The notes below the pieces were generated by a model. The model was not told the DNA's origin, did not search any database, and saw only the letters and a program-made list of their open reading frames with translations. From positions 13,952,001-14,016,000 of the forward strand of contig OX485809.1 in assembly GCA_950295325.1 (NCBI GenBank): DNA of 64,000 nt. The letters run 5' to 3'. The DNA comes from Polytrichum commune. Its lineage: Eukaryota > Streptophyta > Polytrichopsida > Polytrichales > Polytrichaceae. The position numbers and the translations under genes are program-made. Shown here piece by piece: positions 42,890-56,191 of this stretch (position 1 is the stretch's first letter; each line of letters begins with the position of its first letter).

Positions 42890-45199
42890 TTCAAATGAAC
42901 CCTGGCACGTGGCGGCGGCTACCTTTGAGTTCATTACCGTTTTGACTAGTACCGCCATTTCCATTGCCTTTTTTACTACAAAGAGGGTGACCCTGGGTTA
43001 ATTCATTTATGTAACAAACATTATGTACTTTGACACCAATTATACCCGTGAAGGGTAGTCGTTACCACTTTGGTAGCGACTAGGTAGACACTAAGTAGTC
43101 ACTAGGTAGCTATTTCAATATTATGGATATGCACTCTACATGCTAGGGTGACCACTAGGTTGTAGTTTTGGAGCATAGTCACTATGGGACAACAATAATC
43201 CGTGGGGAGGGTAGTACACTTAATATGATATTTAGTGTCACCAATTCTAATTGTCTTGCTCAATACTAATTGTAAACCGCATGATATTGTCACCAACACT
43301 AAATGTTAACCCAACATTATTTGTCACTCCTTGTAAACTTTTGGGGAATGAATGGTTTACAGTGTTGCAGCTACTGTCACTTCCGGAGAGATTTTTTATC
43401 GAAATTTCAATTATCCATGACAACATTTCATCACATGTTGTTGACAAGTGAAGGTAGGGTTTTGGCCAATGGATGAACTCATCCATCATCCATGACTAAT
43501 TTTCTTCACTTATTCATAAAAAGACTATGTTTCTTCAGTTATTCATAAGAGGTGTCATATGAAAAGTTACCATAGTGACATAAAATATCAAATGACACTA
43601 AATATCATATTTAGTGTAGATGTTTTACAAATTTTAGATTTCCATGTCTATATGTAGATATGTGTGTGACATGTAATTATTGATGGAATTTCACGTTCAA
43701 TAGCTAGAACAAGTAGGATGTGCAAGTTGGTTGTTGTTTGCATTGTATTCTTGGGAAGATGTTGGTCAATACATAAGGTGTCTCAATGGGATTAATGAAG
43801 AACAATTTTGAATTGAGTATGTTGTAATTGATTTTTTTCCATAAAAGTTGAATAGATTGGCATTCACTAGTTAGAGAGTATTCGTTGCAATAATTGTTGG
43901 CAGTTAGACATCGGAGATTCATCACTTGGGCAAAGTTGAAGAGCCTTGATTTCAAAGGATGTTCGGAAACATTTGGGCCCTTGGTTGGTTTAAGCTCATT
44001 GACAAACATATTATCGCTCGAGTTACTAGGTTGCAAGCCATTCAGACAACTTGTGTGGGTATTAAAGAGCTTAAACTCATCATGTTGACCAATTAGATTG
44101 TTCTAGGACGCCAATATCCAAGATCCAAGATTTGACAAATCTCATACGTTTAGAGATTTTTGTAATGTTTGATTGCTTCCGTCTTACAAGCTTAGGTAGC
44201 ATTTGAGCACACGGTTTATAATACAATTTGCAAGAGTTTGAAGAATAGATTATGACCCAATGCATCGGCTTGTAAAAAGTTTGGTTTTTCCCACCCTTGA
44301 TTATACTACTTGAAGTGTTGGACTAGTTTGGACCCATGCCATCCTGGCCTACTGCACTTATGGATGACGTATAGTACGTGGGTGTTATTCGATTGCTTTT
44401 TTAAATATTATGTAGCTTCTACCAATCATATTTAGGCAACCAAACTTGTATTGCATGAGCAAATCTATTATATGATGAAGCATCACCACAAATTGGATTG
44501 GAAATCGGACTTTCCCTAATTTAGTTATGGTTATTGGAAGTGTGTCTTTGTAGACTCTTCAACCGAAAACGTACGTCCCTTCCAATTATGTTCACTATTG
44601 AGTGTGGAGTAGTTGATAACATTTCAAAGACGTAGTCCAATCTCTTTTAGCATGTGTCTTTTATGGTGCTCGTTCTTTAATCTTCGCCTACCCGCACACC
44701 AATCCAATATAAGTGTCCGATTGAGGGTAGAATTTGAATAACACCCGCATACCTTATGAACCATCTCCTAGGTCATCCATGAATTGTTCGCTCGACATGT
44801 CATAGCTGATGACCAACGGTTTTTGGAATCTTTGAAACAATGATTTCGTCAACACCCACCCATGCCCTTCGTTAGAGGTTCCTATAATGTATATATGATT
44901 TCGTGGAATTCAACGGACGACTCGTCATGAAGGGCAAGGATTCATGCCACTCATGTAATTTGGAGGTAAGAGTGTTGGGAGCTCAAGTTAGATGGACCCC
45001 ATTCATGACTCGAGTGGCTTGAATCCTAAGCCCATCGCGACTCGTGATTGTACCTAAGAAATAAAGGTTAAAGAAACGGAATCAATGTCCTTGCACTCGG
45101 TCGGTATTCTTTGTCTTTCTTGCGTAGCACAATTTGCACATGCACTTTGCCTTGAAACAAGGTAAGGAATGAGCTACTAGGGTTAACCCTTGAAGCTAC
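42890..45199. repeat. Segment C: third copy of the A/B right part
   Basis: It matches 15772-17900 and 18942-19090 in order and orientation, lacking the 1041-bp hAT element of A, and so records the pre-insertion state. It also holds its own copy of the TA-flanked MITE (43217-43616) and of the decayed minus-strand frame (43704-44270). Identity with A is high. Confidence 0.9.
43217..43616. mobile_element. TA-flanked MITE, copy in C
   Basis: Same TIRs as at 16102-16464, flanked by TA. The interior contains an additional short TTATTCATAA-type duplication shared with copy B. Confidence 0.7.
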
Positions 45200-45414
45200 G
45201 AGAGGTCCATTATGGGGCTCAAGCTGCAATACATACAGGTTTAAGATTGCTTCTTGATATTTCTAGCTGAAAGTTCTAAGAGTGACAATGTGTGAATTGA
45301 GCTCATTTATCACATGCCCCATTCCAATTGAGGCAATACAGTAAGTAGGGCATGTGGGCCTTACGTCGTCATTCTTCTTAATTGTCCACACCTAGTTAGT
45401 TTAAGTAGTAACAT

Positions 45415-45800
45415 CGAGGCATTCATAGTTGACTGAGTCTATTTAACTGCTCACTAGGATCATGTATTGTTGACAATGATTAGGTCTATAATTTTTAGAC
45501 GAACAAAAGTTGAGGTTTATGTGGATGCGGGCTTGTGATTGATTGTCCTCGTAAGAGTTTGGCAATTGTTGTACCCAAGCATTAGCATTTGGATGAAAGG
45601 TTATGGGTTAACCTACAGATCGACTACATTCTACCCTAACTTTACCGCTTCAAAATTTTTAGCAATTTCCATATTCATGAAAATAAAATTGAAAATTTGC
45701 ATTATGCTTAGAATTTGTTTTCATTGTGCAAGAAAAATAATTCCCACATATTACTCCTCCTAAACATATGCAAACTCTCTTATTTTATCGGTTATAGGTT
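45415..45800. repeat. Diverged third copy of the dispersed repeat arm
   Basis: Similar to 19555-19930 in the same orientation, with shared landmarks AGTTGACTG, TTTAACTGCTCAC, TTAACCTA and TTACTCCTCCTAAAC, but far more diverged than arms 1 and 2 are from each other. Confidence 0.6.
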
Positions 45801-46191
45801 CCTCAACCTTTAGATGCCAAGGTTCAAAGTTAAGAATGGACATCAAAAAGACACAACGTTACAATGAGGTTGGACTATGTGTTCGTAACATATTTGACAC
45901 CATTCTAATGTTGGTGTACAACAAAATAAAAAATAAAAGCAATCATGTATTAGCCTAGTTCTAAACCATGGGGTGAAACTCCTTGCAATTCCTATTTCAA
46001 TCCAAATTGCTTGCAAGAACTTTAGGATATGGAATGGAGTTTGACTCGTGTGACCATCCTTACTTCTCCATTGGCATGTGCAAGGCTAGCTTGGCCCCAC
46101 ATATCCTAGTACGATAGTCTCAAATATCAATCTTTTTTTTCCCTTTTGGCATGCAAAGTTAAGCCTTAATCAAAACTTGAAAGCCTCTATG

Positions 46192-46917
46192 CAGGGTTGT
46201 CTATTGTGTCGTGACGGAGGCTAATCTCGGCATAATGTCGTGCCGTCACGACACGTATCCGTCACGACATTATGCCGGATGCTGTCTTTATCCTGACGGA
46301 CTTGAATTTTACCGAATACTGTGTGTAATTACATTACCCCATTTCGGACACGTAGGATGTAAGATGTCCACGTGTGATGACATGTCAGCAAAGTAAAGGT
46401 AAAGTGGGGAAAAAATTACTAGCGCCCGTCCAGCCCCCCCCCCCCCGTTCCTGACCCCGTCCGCTCCGTTCCCCCCCCCCCCCCCCCGTCCGCCAAAAAA
46501 AAAAAAAAAAAAAAAACACCCCTTTCCCGACCCGTCTGCCCCCGTTCCCGTTCCCGCCCCCGTCCACTCCGTCCCCCCCCCCCCCCCGTCCGCCCCGTTC
46601 CCGCCCCCGTCCGCTCCGTTCCCGACCCCGTCCGCCCCACACCCTCCTTAGTCATATTTTACTACTTTGATTTTAACATAATGATAAACATAATGGCAAA
46701 ATGGTTTACCTAACACTAGGCATATCCACGTCCACGTCGGCCTTTTCTGCCACATAGGACGCCACCTTGGCAAGAAGGTAAGTATTTTACCCACCCTACT
46801 AGCTTCCCCCTAGGTTGACCCTACGTGGACCCTATTGTGTCGTGACGGAGGGGTCCGTCACGACACAACACATCATGACGGCATGACACCGTCGTGACGT
46901 CGGGATAGACAACCCTG
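46192..46917. mobile_element. hAT-type MITE with C-rich core, copy 2
   Basis: Ends CAGGGTTGTCTATTG and GATAGACAACCCTG are flanked by a perfect 8-bp duplication CCTCTATG (46184-46191 and 46918-46925). It has the same GTCGTGACGG hairpin-forming flanks as copy 1. Its core (46426-46635) consists of CCCGTCCG/CCCGTTCC units with runs of up to 15 C and one run of more than 20 A. No gene. Confidence 0.92.
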
Positions 46918-47429
46918 CCTCTATGCACAAGTTGCCAAACTCACCGTTCAGCCAACTTGCCCAAAATTTGACCCAAACACTTTTCGGATAATTCTAATAT
47001 CCATCAAATGTTCACATACACAAGAAGAAAACATGTCCGTTACAACCATTGGTTGCAACTTGCAACTTACATAAAGGAAAACATGAATAGATCATTTTTA
47101 AATCCACGTGTCCAAAAATTGCAACCAAAAACCTCATATTGACAACCAAAAATATCTATCTATGCATTTCCTCACCTGGAGTTGTAATGGACAAGTTGCA
47201 ACAATTGGACAAGTTTTTTTTCGAGTGATTCCTCCGTTGCTTTAAGCCATTTCTCTCATTTGCAAATTGGGTGGCATATGAAAAACGAGATGACAATCAA
47301 ATAATGTCCTCACCCACTAGGTAATTAGTAGGTACCTTGTAGCACTATATAGTAGGAAGGGGGTACCCACAAGAAAATACAGTCCCCCTATGGCTCCTAC
47401 CTTGAACAATGCAGACAACATAGATGTCA

Positions 47430-47878
47430 CTGCAATGCTAGATTCAAACCTGATCTACTATGTATTAAAGAACTTTCACACCAAAGTACTCCACCAATAA
47501 ACCCAGCAGACAACCTCACCAAACAAGTTATTGAATTCACATACACAAATGACAAATTCTCACAAGATACAATAAACAATAAAATTCAAAAATATCAACC
47601 ATTAATTAATAGCATCATTCACCAAGGATGAAAAGTAGATCCACTTATAGTCATCTCGGTTGGTGCTAGAGGTACTACGCACATCTTGTCAATGAAACAA
47701 CTGGAAACAAAATTTAAATTATTTGAAACTTTTGTCAAACGCACATTTAAAGAAATAAACACTATTTCTATACAATACGCCGGATCAATCCTTCTACATA
47801 AAAGACGAATAGAAAACAATCAATCAATACCAATAGAATATAAAGAGGGGGGTAGTGGTGAAGACCACTATTTGTTTT
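47430..47878 (+). pseudogene. LINE C-terminal restriction-like endonuclease fragment
   Basis: A plus-strand frame reads RFKPDLLCIKEL, then VIEFTYTND, IQKYQPLINSI and, after a TGA at 47628-47630, KVDPLIVISVGARGTTHIL and ENNQSIP. The series Arg-x-x-Pro-Asp, Glu on a following strand and a Lys-Tyr element is the pattern of the PD-(D/E)XK-like endonuclease at the C-terminus of early-branching LINEs. The TGA stands where Trp (TGG) would fit. Reverse transcriptase is not visible upstream. Assignment is from motif memory and is tentative. Confidence 0.45.
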
Positions 47879-47885
47879 AAACAAT

Positions 47886-48100
47886 TAGCACGGTGTCACC
47901 ACTTGTCTCAGGAAGATGGGTAGGGGCCGGTTGTTTGGTACAACTTTCTTGCCTATGATAAATTCACTAGCCGCACCAAGTCATGGATATTACAATAACG
48001 CTCAGACGGACCCAACAGGAATCGAACCCGGACCGTATAATTGTAACACAAACATCCTCCTCCAACCAACCTAGGAACCATGACTTGGCGACCATCAACA
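47886..48100 (-). repeat. tRNA-derived SINE-like remnant
   Basis: On the minus strand a tRNA-like 3' half with a perfect B-box GGTTCGATTCC (48018-48028), followed by GGGTCCG, lies downstream of an A-box-like TTCCTAGGTTGG. CCATGACTTGG occurs in inverted orientation on both sides (about 47977-47987 and 48078-48088). Arms do not fold into a full cloverleaf, so it is not a working tRNA gene. RNA polymerase III promoter boxes in a short element fit a SINE. Confidence 0.4.
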
Positions 48101-48854
48101 TAATAAACTTCGTTTTATACCATTACAAATGATGTAAATACTTGATAATGTCTACTGTGCGTTACTTTTACTTGTTTCTGATTACTAAAGTGTCTATTCC
48201 CGGAAGGGGAGAGTAGTCTTGTACCAATGTTCCTTTGCCCAGTGGGCACTGGCTCATTGTCAAGACGAACATACACTTTATTCACGCCGGCCTCGCAAGA
48301 GGACCGGAGTTTCTATCTATCTATCTAGGAAGGGGGTATGTATGTTACACCTTTGCCTTTTTCACACCAAGAGACCACTGTAACAAAATCCTCCACAACT
48401 TGAAGTATATTTACAATCATGTAAACTCCACCCCCTAGATGTAAAACATACATGCAAAGTGGCCCACATCTAACCTCAATTTAACGGCTTGGGATTTGTG
48501 GCATCTATGTGAACTCATCCATTATGGATGAGTAGGCCCCACTACCAAACAGATGGGAGGCCAATTCATTCCATTCAACACCACTAGACCAATTCGGAAT
48601 CTTTGACTCCATTGTCGGAGTCAATTGTCTAACAATAATCATTTACATGTTACAATATAGTTCATTACGTTTTCCCTTTGCAACAAATGAGTTTCCGTAG
48701 ACACCACGAATCCCTAGCTAAATTCAACTACACCTTTTTGTCTACTTAGTGTGGATTACCATTCAGAGTCACGTGTTGCTATAACTTTTTAACCGAAATG
48801 ATTCATTTCTACCAGCTAAAGTTTTATCAAATTCTTGGGTGTGCACACTAACTA
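48101..48854. other. Unassigned stretch between SINE-like remnant and MITE
   Basis: No gene seen. A (TCTA)n run at 48311-48326 next to GGAAGGGGGTATG recalls the AGGAAGGGGGTACC at 47355-47368, so both may be parts of the same LINE-like element. Confidence 0.35.
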
Positions 48855-49226
48855 CATTGAATATGATATTTAGTATCACCAATTTAAGTGTCTTTCTCGA
48901 TACTGATTGTAAACCGCGGTATAGTGTCACCAACACTAAATGTGAACCCAACAATATTTGTCATTCCTTGTAATTTTTGGGGGGATTATACATTTACAAT
49001 GTTGTAAATATTGTCACTTACCAAGTGATTATTCATCCAGATTTCAATCATATGTGACAATATTTCATCACAAGTTGATGACAATAGAAGGGTAGGGTTT
49101 TGCCCAATGAATGAACTCATCCATCATCCATGATAGTATTTGTTCACTTATTCATAAGAAATCTCATCGGAAAAGTTACCATAGTGACATAAAATACCAT
49201 AATGACACTAAATATCATATTTAGTG
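48855..49226. mobile_element. TA-flanked MITE, independent copy
   Basis: The left end CATTGAATATGATATTTAG and the right end CTAAATATCATATTTAGTG are flanked by TA. It is more diverged than the copies in A, B and C and lies in unrelated flanks, which confirms the element borders. Confidence 0.7.
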
Positions 49227-49415
49227 TACATATGTTATTTGGGTAGAAAACGTTATAGCAATACATAACCCACACTGCTTAGATTTAATTTTTAATGTAA
49301 TTTTGAAATGTAGCTGCCCAGAAACTTAGTTTCATGGGAGCGTCTGAGACAGACCGGGTCAATAGCATCCACCAAATAAGGAAGGGTTTCAGTGACAACG
49401 TTTGGGCCATGACTG

Positions 49416-50350
49416 TATAAAAAACAATCTCCACCAACTTCACAGATTCACATGAAATCTCCACGTCAGCGATGAAATTAAGTATAGGGTTGAGGCACCT
49501 ATAACTGATAAAAATAATAAGAGAGTTTGCTTTTGTCTAGGAGGAGTAATATCGGGGAACTATTTGTCTTGTGAAGCGAAACAAATTCTAAGGAGAATGA
49601 ATATTTTATATGTTTATGCATGAATACGGAAATTGCTGCACATTTCAAAGCGATAAAGTTTAGGATAAGCCACACACAATTGTTCTATAGGTTAACCCGA
49701 ACCACTCAGCTAAATGCTTGTGCTTGGCTATGACATTTGTCAAAAGTCTTATTGTCAGGGTGATCAATCACAAGCTGCCACCACACAAACTTTATCTATG
49801 TTCGCCTACAAAATATAAATCTCATTCATGTTGGCATTATATGAAACTTGTGAGCAGTTAAATGGACACAATCGACTCTAGATGCCTGGACCTACTCTTA
49901 AATTGTGGATGATGCGTGACTTTGAGGTTTGAGCTTTGAAGTTTGCTTCAACAACACTTGCACGTTGTTTGAACGTGGTTTAAATGTTACATTCTAACCT
50001 CTCTACTGTTTATGTACGTGGCAACCAAAATGCACGTGACAATAAGCTCTATAGTGTCAAAACTTGTGAAATATGGGAGGGAAATGTGACAACAAAGAGG
50101 GAGAGTTAACTAAGCACATCCATTCCATGTGGTTCCGGGATATAAGAGAGGGAATGACATTATGGAGGGTGATGTTATGGAGGTTAGGGTGTACTATCTA
50201 GTATGGGCCCCTTGTTGTCTCATGTTTTTCCCACATGTGCATATGACATGTCATTTCAATGTGGTCCCCCACCTTTTGGGAACAATGGGGACCGTTGGGG
50301 AACACCACCACCACCACCATGATACCATCACTATGTTGTCCTTGTATATA
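49416..50350. repeat. Dispersed inverted repeat, arm 2
   Basis: Reverse complement of 19095-20030. It extends a little further left, where it shares sequence with about 23682-23730. The (CAC)n tract is shorter than the matching tract in arm 1. No gene. Confidence 0.8.
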
Positions 50351-51952
50351 GATTCTCAAGTTCCACACTTCTATATGCCCGTAGGGCCGACGAAGAATGA
50401 CAACTTTGCTACCAACGTACATTGGTATTTGACAACCATTTGGTGGACATTCTTCGTACTATGGTGGTGGTTATCACCTTGGAACATGTGATTGCTTTAA
50501 CCTTTAACTCCCCAAGCAACCTTTTCATGGTTGATGGATGATTTATGCCCTACATTAATCCCGTCTAGCTCGTTCATTTGCGATCAAAAGTACAGTGAAC
50601 ATCAAGTCAACATGATATCTACCCATACACATTTGGCTTGTGCAATTTGGAGAAGATTAGAATGTGTAAAATATTTCAACACGGTAAGTGATCATGTTTT
50701 GTTGTGTTGGGAGCCCATGTAAGGGTGTTGACTCCAATCAATGGTTGCCATTTCACTAAAATTATTGCTTGAACATTAGTGGTGTTAATTTTGGTAAAAA
50801 GTGTTTTTCTAGGTTCTTGTAAATGTGCCCTCTAACATCAGTCGGTCGCTTTAACTTTTGAACACTCTTTGATTCACAAGGACTTCTTTGCATATAGGTA
50901 GTAAGAAATATGGGTCAATTCACATACTCCAATTGCAATGTGGCTAAACCATCATGTTAAACACATTTTGACTTAAGAAAATTTGGAGGTACTCAACTAT
51001 CGAGTTCTTCCCATCTACTAAGTGGATCACACGAGCATTTTACTTGATTTTCATGCAAATTCGATTGGTCAAAGGTCTTTCATTGGGGATAGAATATGGC
51101 ATTTCCACGTGCACTCCTTCCTTCAAGTTTTGTAATATGTATATGTATGGGACAATTCATGAACATTTCCCTTAAAATAGCTCATCTCCCATGTGTTCAA
51201 GAACATATTGATTTATCCCACTTCAAGCTCACGACTTGTCCATGTAATATCCACAGTCAACATTGAGTGAAATGCACTCAAAACAACCCTTTCATAGGCT
51301 TGGGAAGTTGAGCTATGACTTGGGCATGATTTGCGTGAATGGGAGTATATATATATAATTGCAGCCTCAACTTATGAAGTTGTTTTACTTATTAAAAGAT
51401 GGGCATTGTTCGGGTTTGCATGGAAGCAAAGTCGAGCACTCGACATTACGAACCATGCTTGCTCATTGAGTATCTTTGCTTCATGTCTCAACTTTCAATC
51501 ACACTAATTAGAAGCAAGAAAACGGTAGAACCATGAGGCTCTGTCCTTTACTACAATTGTAGTTGTCCACTTTGCTCATGCCATTCCATGGCTATTTACT
51601 ATACTAAACCTTTCTTGGATTTTGTGCACCTTCTTCTCAAATGCAAGTCAAGGATTGAAGCTACTCATTTATCACCCGAAAATTCTAAAATAAATAATCA
51701 AGAACTGCCGAAATAACTATAGTTAACTAGATTTCTTTCAATACATTTTAGGGAGCAATCATATATATGTATAACTATAGTTAACATCCACATTAAATAA
51801 AGTGGACCAAAAATAACAAGAACAAGTAACGTCCAAGTGTGAACGCAAAGTGGTTAGGAAATTTGCTCTTGAATTGAAGAAGTTGATGCATAGTCTTTGT
51901 TCTACAGACAAAGCCAATAAATAAATTTAAAGAGTGATCTTGAATGGATTAT
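50351..51952. other. Intergenic, nothing recognised
   Basis: AT-rich DNA with small open frames only (for example 50531-50722). No repeats shared with the rest of the window were noticed. Confidence 0.55.
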
Positions 51953-54900
51953 GTTGGTTACTACAATGGGGGAGCATCACCCTAAAACAACTCATCAATG
52001 TTATTTGGGGGGTGGAGTTTCTAGCCAACTAACTCTAAAAATAAGCATCAAACATTTAGGTCATTTTCTTACCGCATACCAAAATCGAGTTGACTTGAAT
52101 GCACGGAGTATCAAATTTGGTGTGAGTGTGTGTAACTTAGGGGTTGTTTACACCATGGACCATGAGGTCGTCCTAAGGTCCAGTAAAATTTGTGATTTGG
52201 TTGTTGAGCGCGTCCCGGGACCACTTCGGTTTACACTAAGGAAAAAAATGTTAGAGTGATCATGGAGTTTGAAGTCCCCAAAGGACATGTTTCAAGGCCT
52301 ACGTTATCCACTGACATGGTCCAATGGGTTTTGGGTGGGAGAGGCAAAACATGTGCTCTACTAGAAGAAACTAGGGCCCATGGCAAAGAAATGACGTTAT
52401 GATAATTTTTTGATGAAATGTTTTTAGGGGAAGAGAAGACGAAGATGAAAAAAGGACAAGAGAATGGTCAAACCTCGAGTTTTTTGTTCCTTCCAAAATT
52501 GCCCTTTTTGGGCATACTTTAAACAAATTAGCACACTCACTTTTGGGTGCATGGTCATTCCTCTTGGTCCACATTCGGTCTACACCTAGTGAAGGGCCCA
52601 AAGACTTTGTAAATTGGTTTTTATAAGTAATCGGACCATGAATGTTGGACCATGGAAAAAGGCCATCTTCCATGGTCCGATTTCATGGTCCATGGTGTAA
52701 ACCGGCCCTCGCTAATCCCTCGCTAATATAATAGACTGAAATGACAAAAATGAATGCCAATTCAAAAGGATGGCAATTTGCATCTTGTTATAAATGGGAA
52801 TGTTGTAGTGTGGTTGGAGCTTAAGAAGTGCATTGCAAATTCACAAGTCCAATAAAGTAATTGCTCACAACCCGGGGGTTGCGACCCATGTTTAACTTTT
52901 GAAATCATGTGCGTTCAAAGGGTCATTTGACCCCCCCCCCCCTCTCCACAAAGCTCATGGAATGGAATGGAATAAAATCTACACATGCATTTAAGTGTGG
53001 GAGAAATAAGTGCAATATATGCACATCCAATAACAAAGTCAATGGAATAAAGGCCATAGGTTAAGTATATGGCAATTATGTAAGAGGGTAAAGGTATCCC
53101 CTTTCATGTGCATAACGTACAAAGACTATTTTTTATTTTTAGAGCTGTTAAAAGTATTTTACTTGCTCAAAACTGATGTTTGTAGAGACTTAGACTTAGT
53201 CTACCATCAAGTGACCAATATTCATGGACAATTTCTCATTTGATATCCAATTGAAATCCCTTATGTCCAAGCTTTATCGTCCATTTGTCATCTGTCCCCC
53301 AATCCTTTTAAACAATTGTCTAAAAGCCCTACCCCACCCTACCATAATGTTGATTTCTTAAGGATGTCCTTTGAGCCTCTTCCGTCTGCCTATATCTTTT
53401 ACTTTTACAATATGTAGAGGTTGCATATATTTTGTATATCGTCATTCTAATAAAACCCCCTCCTATGCACTAACTCACTTGGTTTAATTGCATCATTGCA
53501 GTGTAACTAATCTCACATGCATAAAGTGCACTTCAAAGATTGCATAAGGATTCAACATAACAAAAGTGAAGAAATACTCATTATTTGGACAATTTTTTTA
53601 AAGCTCGTAGAAATTCTCTAAGAAAATGAAACTATTTTTGCCAATGGATGCTTTGCAAAAATCAACTATTTTTATGTATTTCAAAGATTGATTTTCGTCA
53701 TGTATTGTGGATCGTAGTTAGGTTTTTATGACCAGGATTAAAACAACGAGAACCTAGGATGTTGTGTGACTAATTTTGGGCAGCTTGACAATCATATGTC
53801 GGCCCTACTTGTAAAAGCACTTGTCTTCTAGCTTTGGGTTTTCCACAGTGTTTGACCCCGGCCTTTACATTTTACAAATAACTCTATATGTTGCCATTAT
53901 ATCCAAACCAAAATATTCAAATTCCATCGTGCTTAAAATATTATTTTCAATATAAGGTGCTAGATTAAAAATATAAATAGAAATTTCAATCAACATCCTT
54001 AAAGTCCTCTAAAAGGCATACCATGTATGTAGAGGATTGCAACTCCCCTCTCTTTGCATTTAATGCTTATGATTAGGAACCCTCCTCTTCCTCTCAAATG
54101 ATTCTCCCATGTAAAATAATGGCATGATATGACAAGGAAAATGGGAGCCACCACACATGTGACTCGATGGAGTAAACTTCTTGCCAATACCATGCATTGA
54201 ACCACGGTCGCATAACACATAATTACTTCAACCCTTGTCCTATGAGAAAATGGCATAATAAAGTAGGGAATTGGGAGGTACAACACAATCTCCTTCATAT
54301 AAAGTTATCCACTTGAATGTTGTGCATTTCATTTGGTCATGAACGCATTCTATCAGCCTAAGATCACATGGGTATACTAAGGCTTCGCCCGAATATGAAA
54401 TTATGGCACAATATGATGAGGTTGGGAGCTACAACATATCCCATCACATTCCACCATGCTAATATAATGTACCAAAACATCTAGCCTTACAAAGGTAATG
54501 TAAATACGTTAAGTCTCATGTGTAAGCACTTGGTTGATATGAAGAGGAAGCAAAAGCTACAACATGTCTCATATGATGGAATACTCTCTTCTTCATTGTA
54601 GTGTATTTCATCAAGGTAAATCACATAGTATTGTTCAACTTTGGAAAGAACACATATTTACACCAAGCCTTGTGTTAGATTAACTTATGGTAGGATATAA
54701 TAAAGATATGGGGTTTTCAAACATCCCATCACATTCCACATTCAGCACAATGTCTCGCACATTTTAATAATGTATAGCATCATCAAGCCATAGAAAAACA
54801 AAAGTTTGCACAATGTATTCTCTCATATAATAATTAAAAAATCCATGATAAGAAAATGGGAGCTACAACACGTTACGGCAAGGAAAAATGTACTTCAACC

Positions 54901-54967
54901 CTACTAGAATAAACAAATATCTACGCCAAGAAGTACACTATGTCAAATATGATAAGAAATGATAAGT
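51953..54967. repeat. Repeat R, most complete copy
   Basis: It joins in one piece what is split into 6908-8479 and 1-2692 at the left of the window, and continues past 54967 into sequence absent from copy 1a because of the CACTA insertion there. It contains the Tourist-like element 52141-52708. The reading frames (for example 52371-52673 and 53999-54298, minus) are eroded and unlike known proteins. Confidence 0.85.
52141..52708. mobile_element. Tourist-like TIR element in the full repeat R
   Basis: Terminal inverted repeats GGGTTGTTTACACCATGGAC and, on the other strand, GGGCCGGTTTACACCATGGAC. Same family as 56192-57275, where the TAA duplication is intact. Confidence 0.6.
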
Positions 54968-56191
54968 AAATGGAAATTACCATGAATGTTTCCAATTCTC
55001 CCCTTTGGTGCAATTAATTCCATTGGGCAAAACTAACTAAATAAGGGCTTGGCCACACATAGTGAATCTAGGCTAAAATTAGAGCAATAAGCAGCATGGA
55101 ACTACAAAAGGATACCGTACATGATGGCTCTGGAACGGACGTACGTCAATGTGTTTGAATTTGTTGGGGCATGGTTCTTGCTCATATAGCAGGAGAGCGG
55201 GGAGATAAAGTCTGGAGGCAAACATTGTGGGAGAGCTCCATTAGTAGTTATGAGAGGGATGAGTGGATGATCAACGTCGATAAGTGGACAAAATACCAAA
55301 CACTAAGGCAAGAGGAAATTATTGCATAAGAGCGTCAGTCTCAACCATCCATTGTAAAAACTTAGCCCCCCTAGGGGTTTGTGGCTGATTCAACTACACG
55401 ACTTGGACAAAATTAATTCAAGGTGCCAAAACCTAATGCCAACGCCAACTTATCTAAAAGTAGTAACATCAGGGTCGCATACTACTTCTTGCCTCTATGT
55501 TGGACGAATGGGGCATGTTTGTATGCACTCATTCCCTCTCTTCACTAAATAATACTCTCCCGCATTCCTTATTTTATCCTTGTCAAAGGAAAGTGTCGTT
55601 TGATGCCTTCCCCCAACTCCAAAACAATAAAATAAAATAAAACAAAATAAAATAAAAAGTTGCGAAATTAGCTTGAAGACTTTTCATTAGTCATGGCCAA
55701 GTCATTTGAGATGAATTAACAACAACCTTATAAGGGGCGGGGGGGGGAGGGGGTCAAGTCTTAATGTTGGATGGATGAGAAGTAAGCTCATATGCAATAA
55801 TCCCCTCTTGGGTTCTTTGGTACCATTATTGATGTTGCAATAGATAATGCTTGAAGATCATGGTATTCCACGAATAATGGCCTGCCCAACAACAGGAGGC
55901 TAAGGCCATGGCCATTGTTCATGAACTGCCATGTTCCAAGGGCGCAATCAAGTGTAAATTAAGTCCTAGATTAGATATTAGCCCTTGAATGAGTGCCAAT
56001 ATCTATGGTTCATATGCCAGTATGTTTGAAGTCCCACCGTGGATCATGGTTGGAAATTTACGTAGTGTAAGGGGGTCGCTCGTACCAAAGAGAAGTATGA
56101 CCTAGGCTTTACGATTGCATATGGATGCCTATGCGCATTCATATAGAGAAAGCCTTGGTAGAAATCCTTGCGTTGCGTGGGAGGTTGTTAA
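54968..56191. other. Intergenic, nothing recognised
   Basis: No gene. An A-rich AAATA-type microsatellite is at 55627-55658 and a G-run at 55736-55757. Confidence 0.55.

Noticed and set aside
48001-48095. A functional tRNA gene on the minus strand.
   Set aside because: The B-box is perfect but the acceptor, D and anticodon arms do not pair into a cloverleaf.
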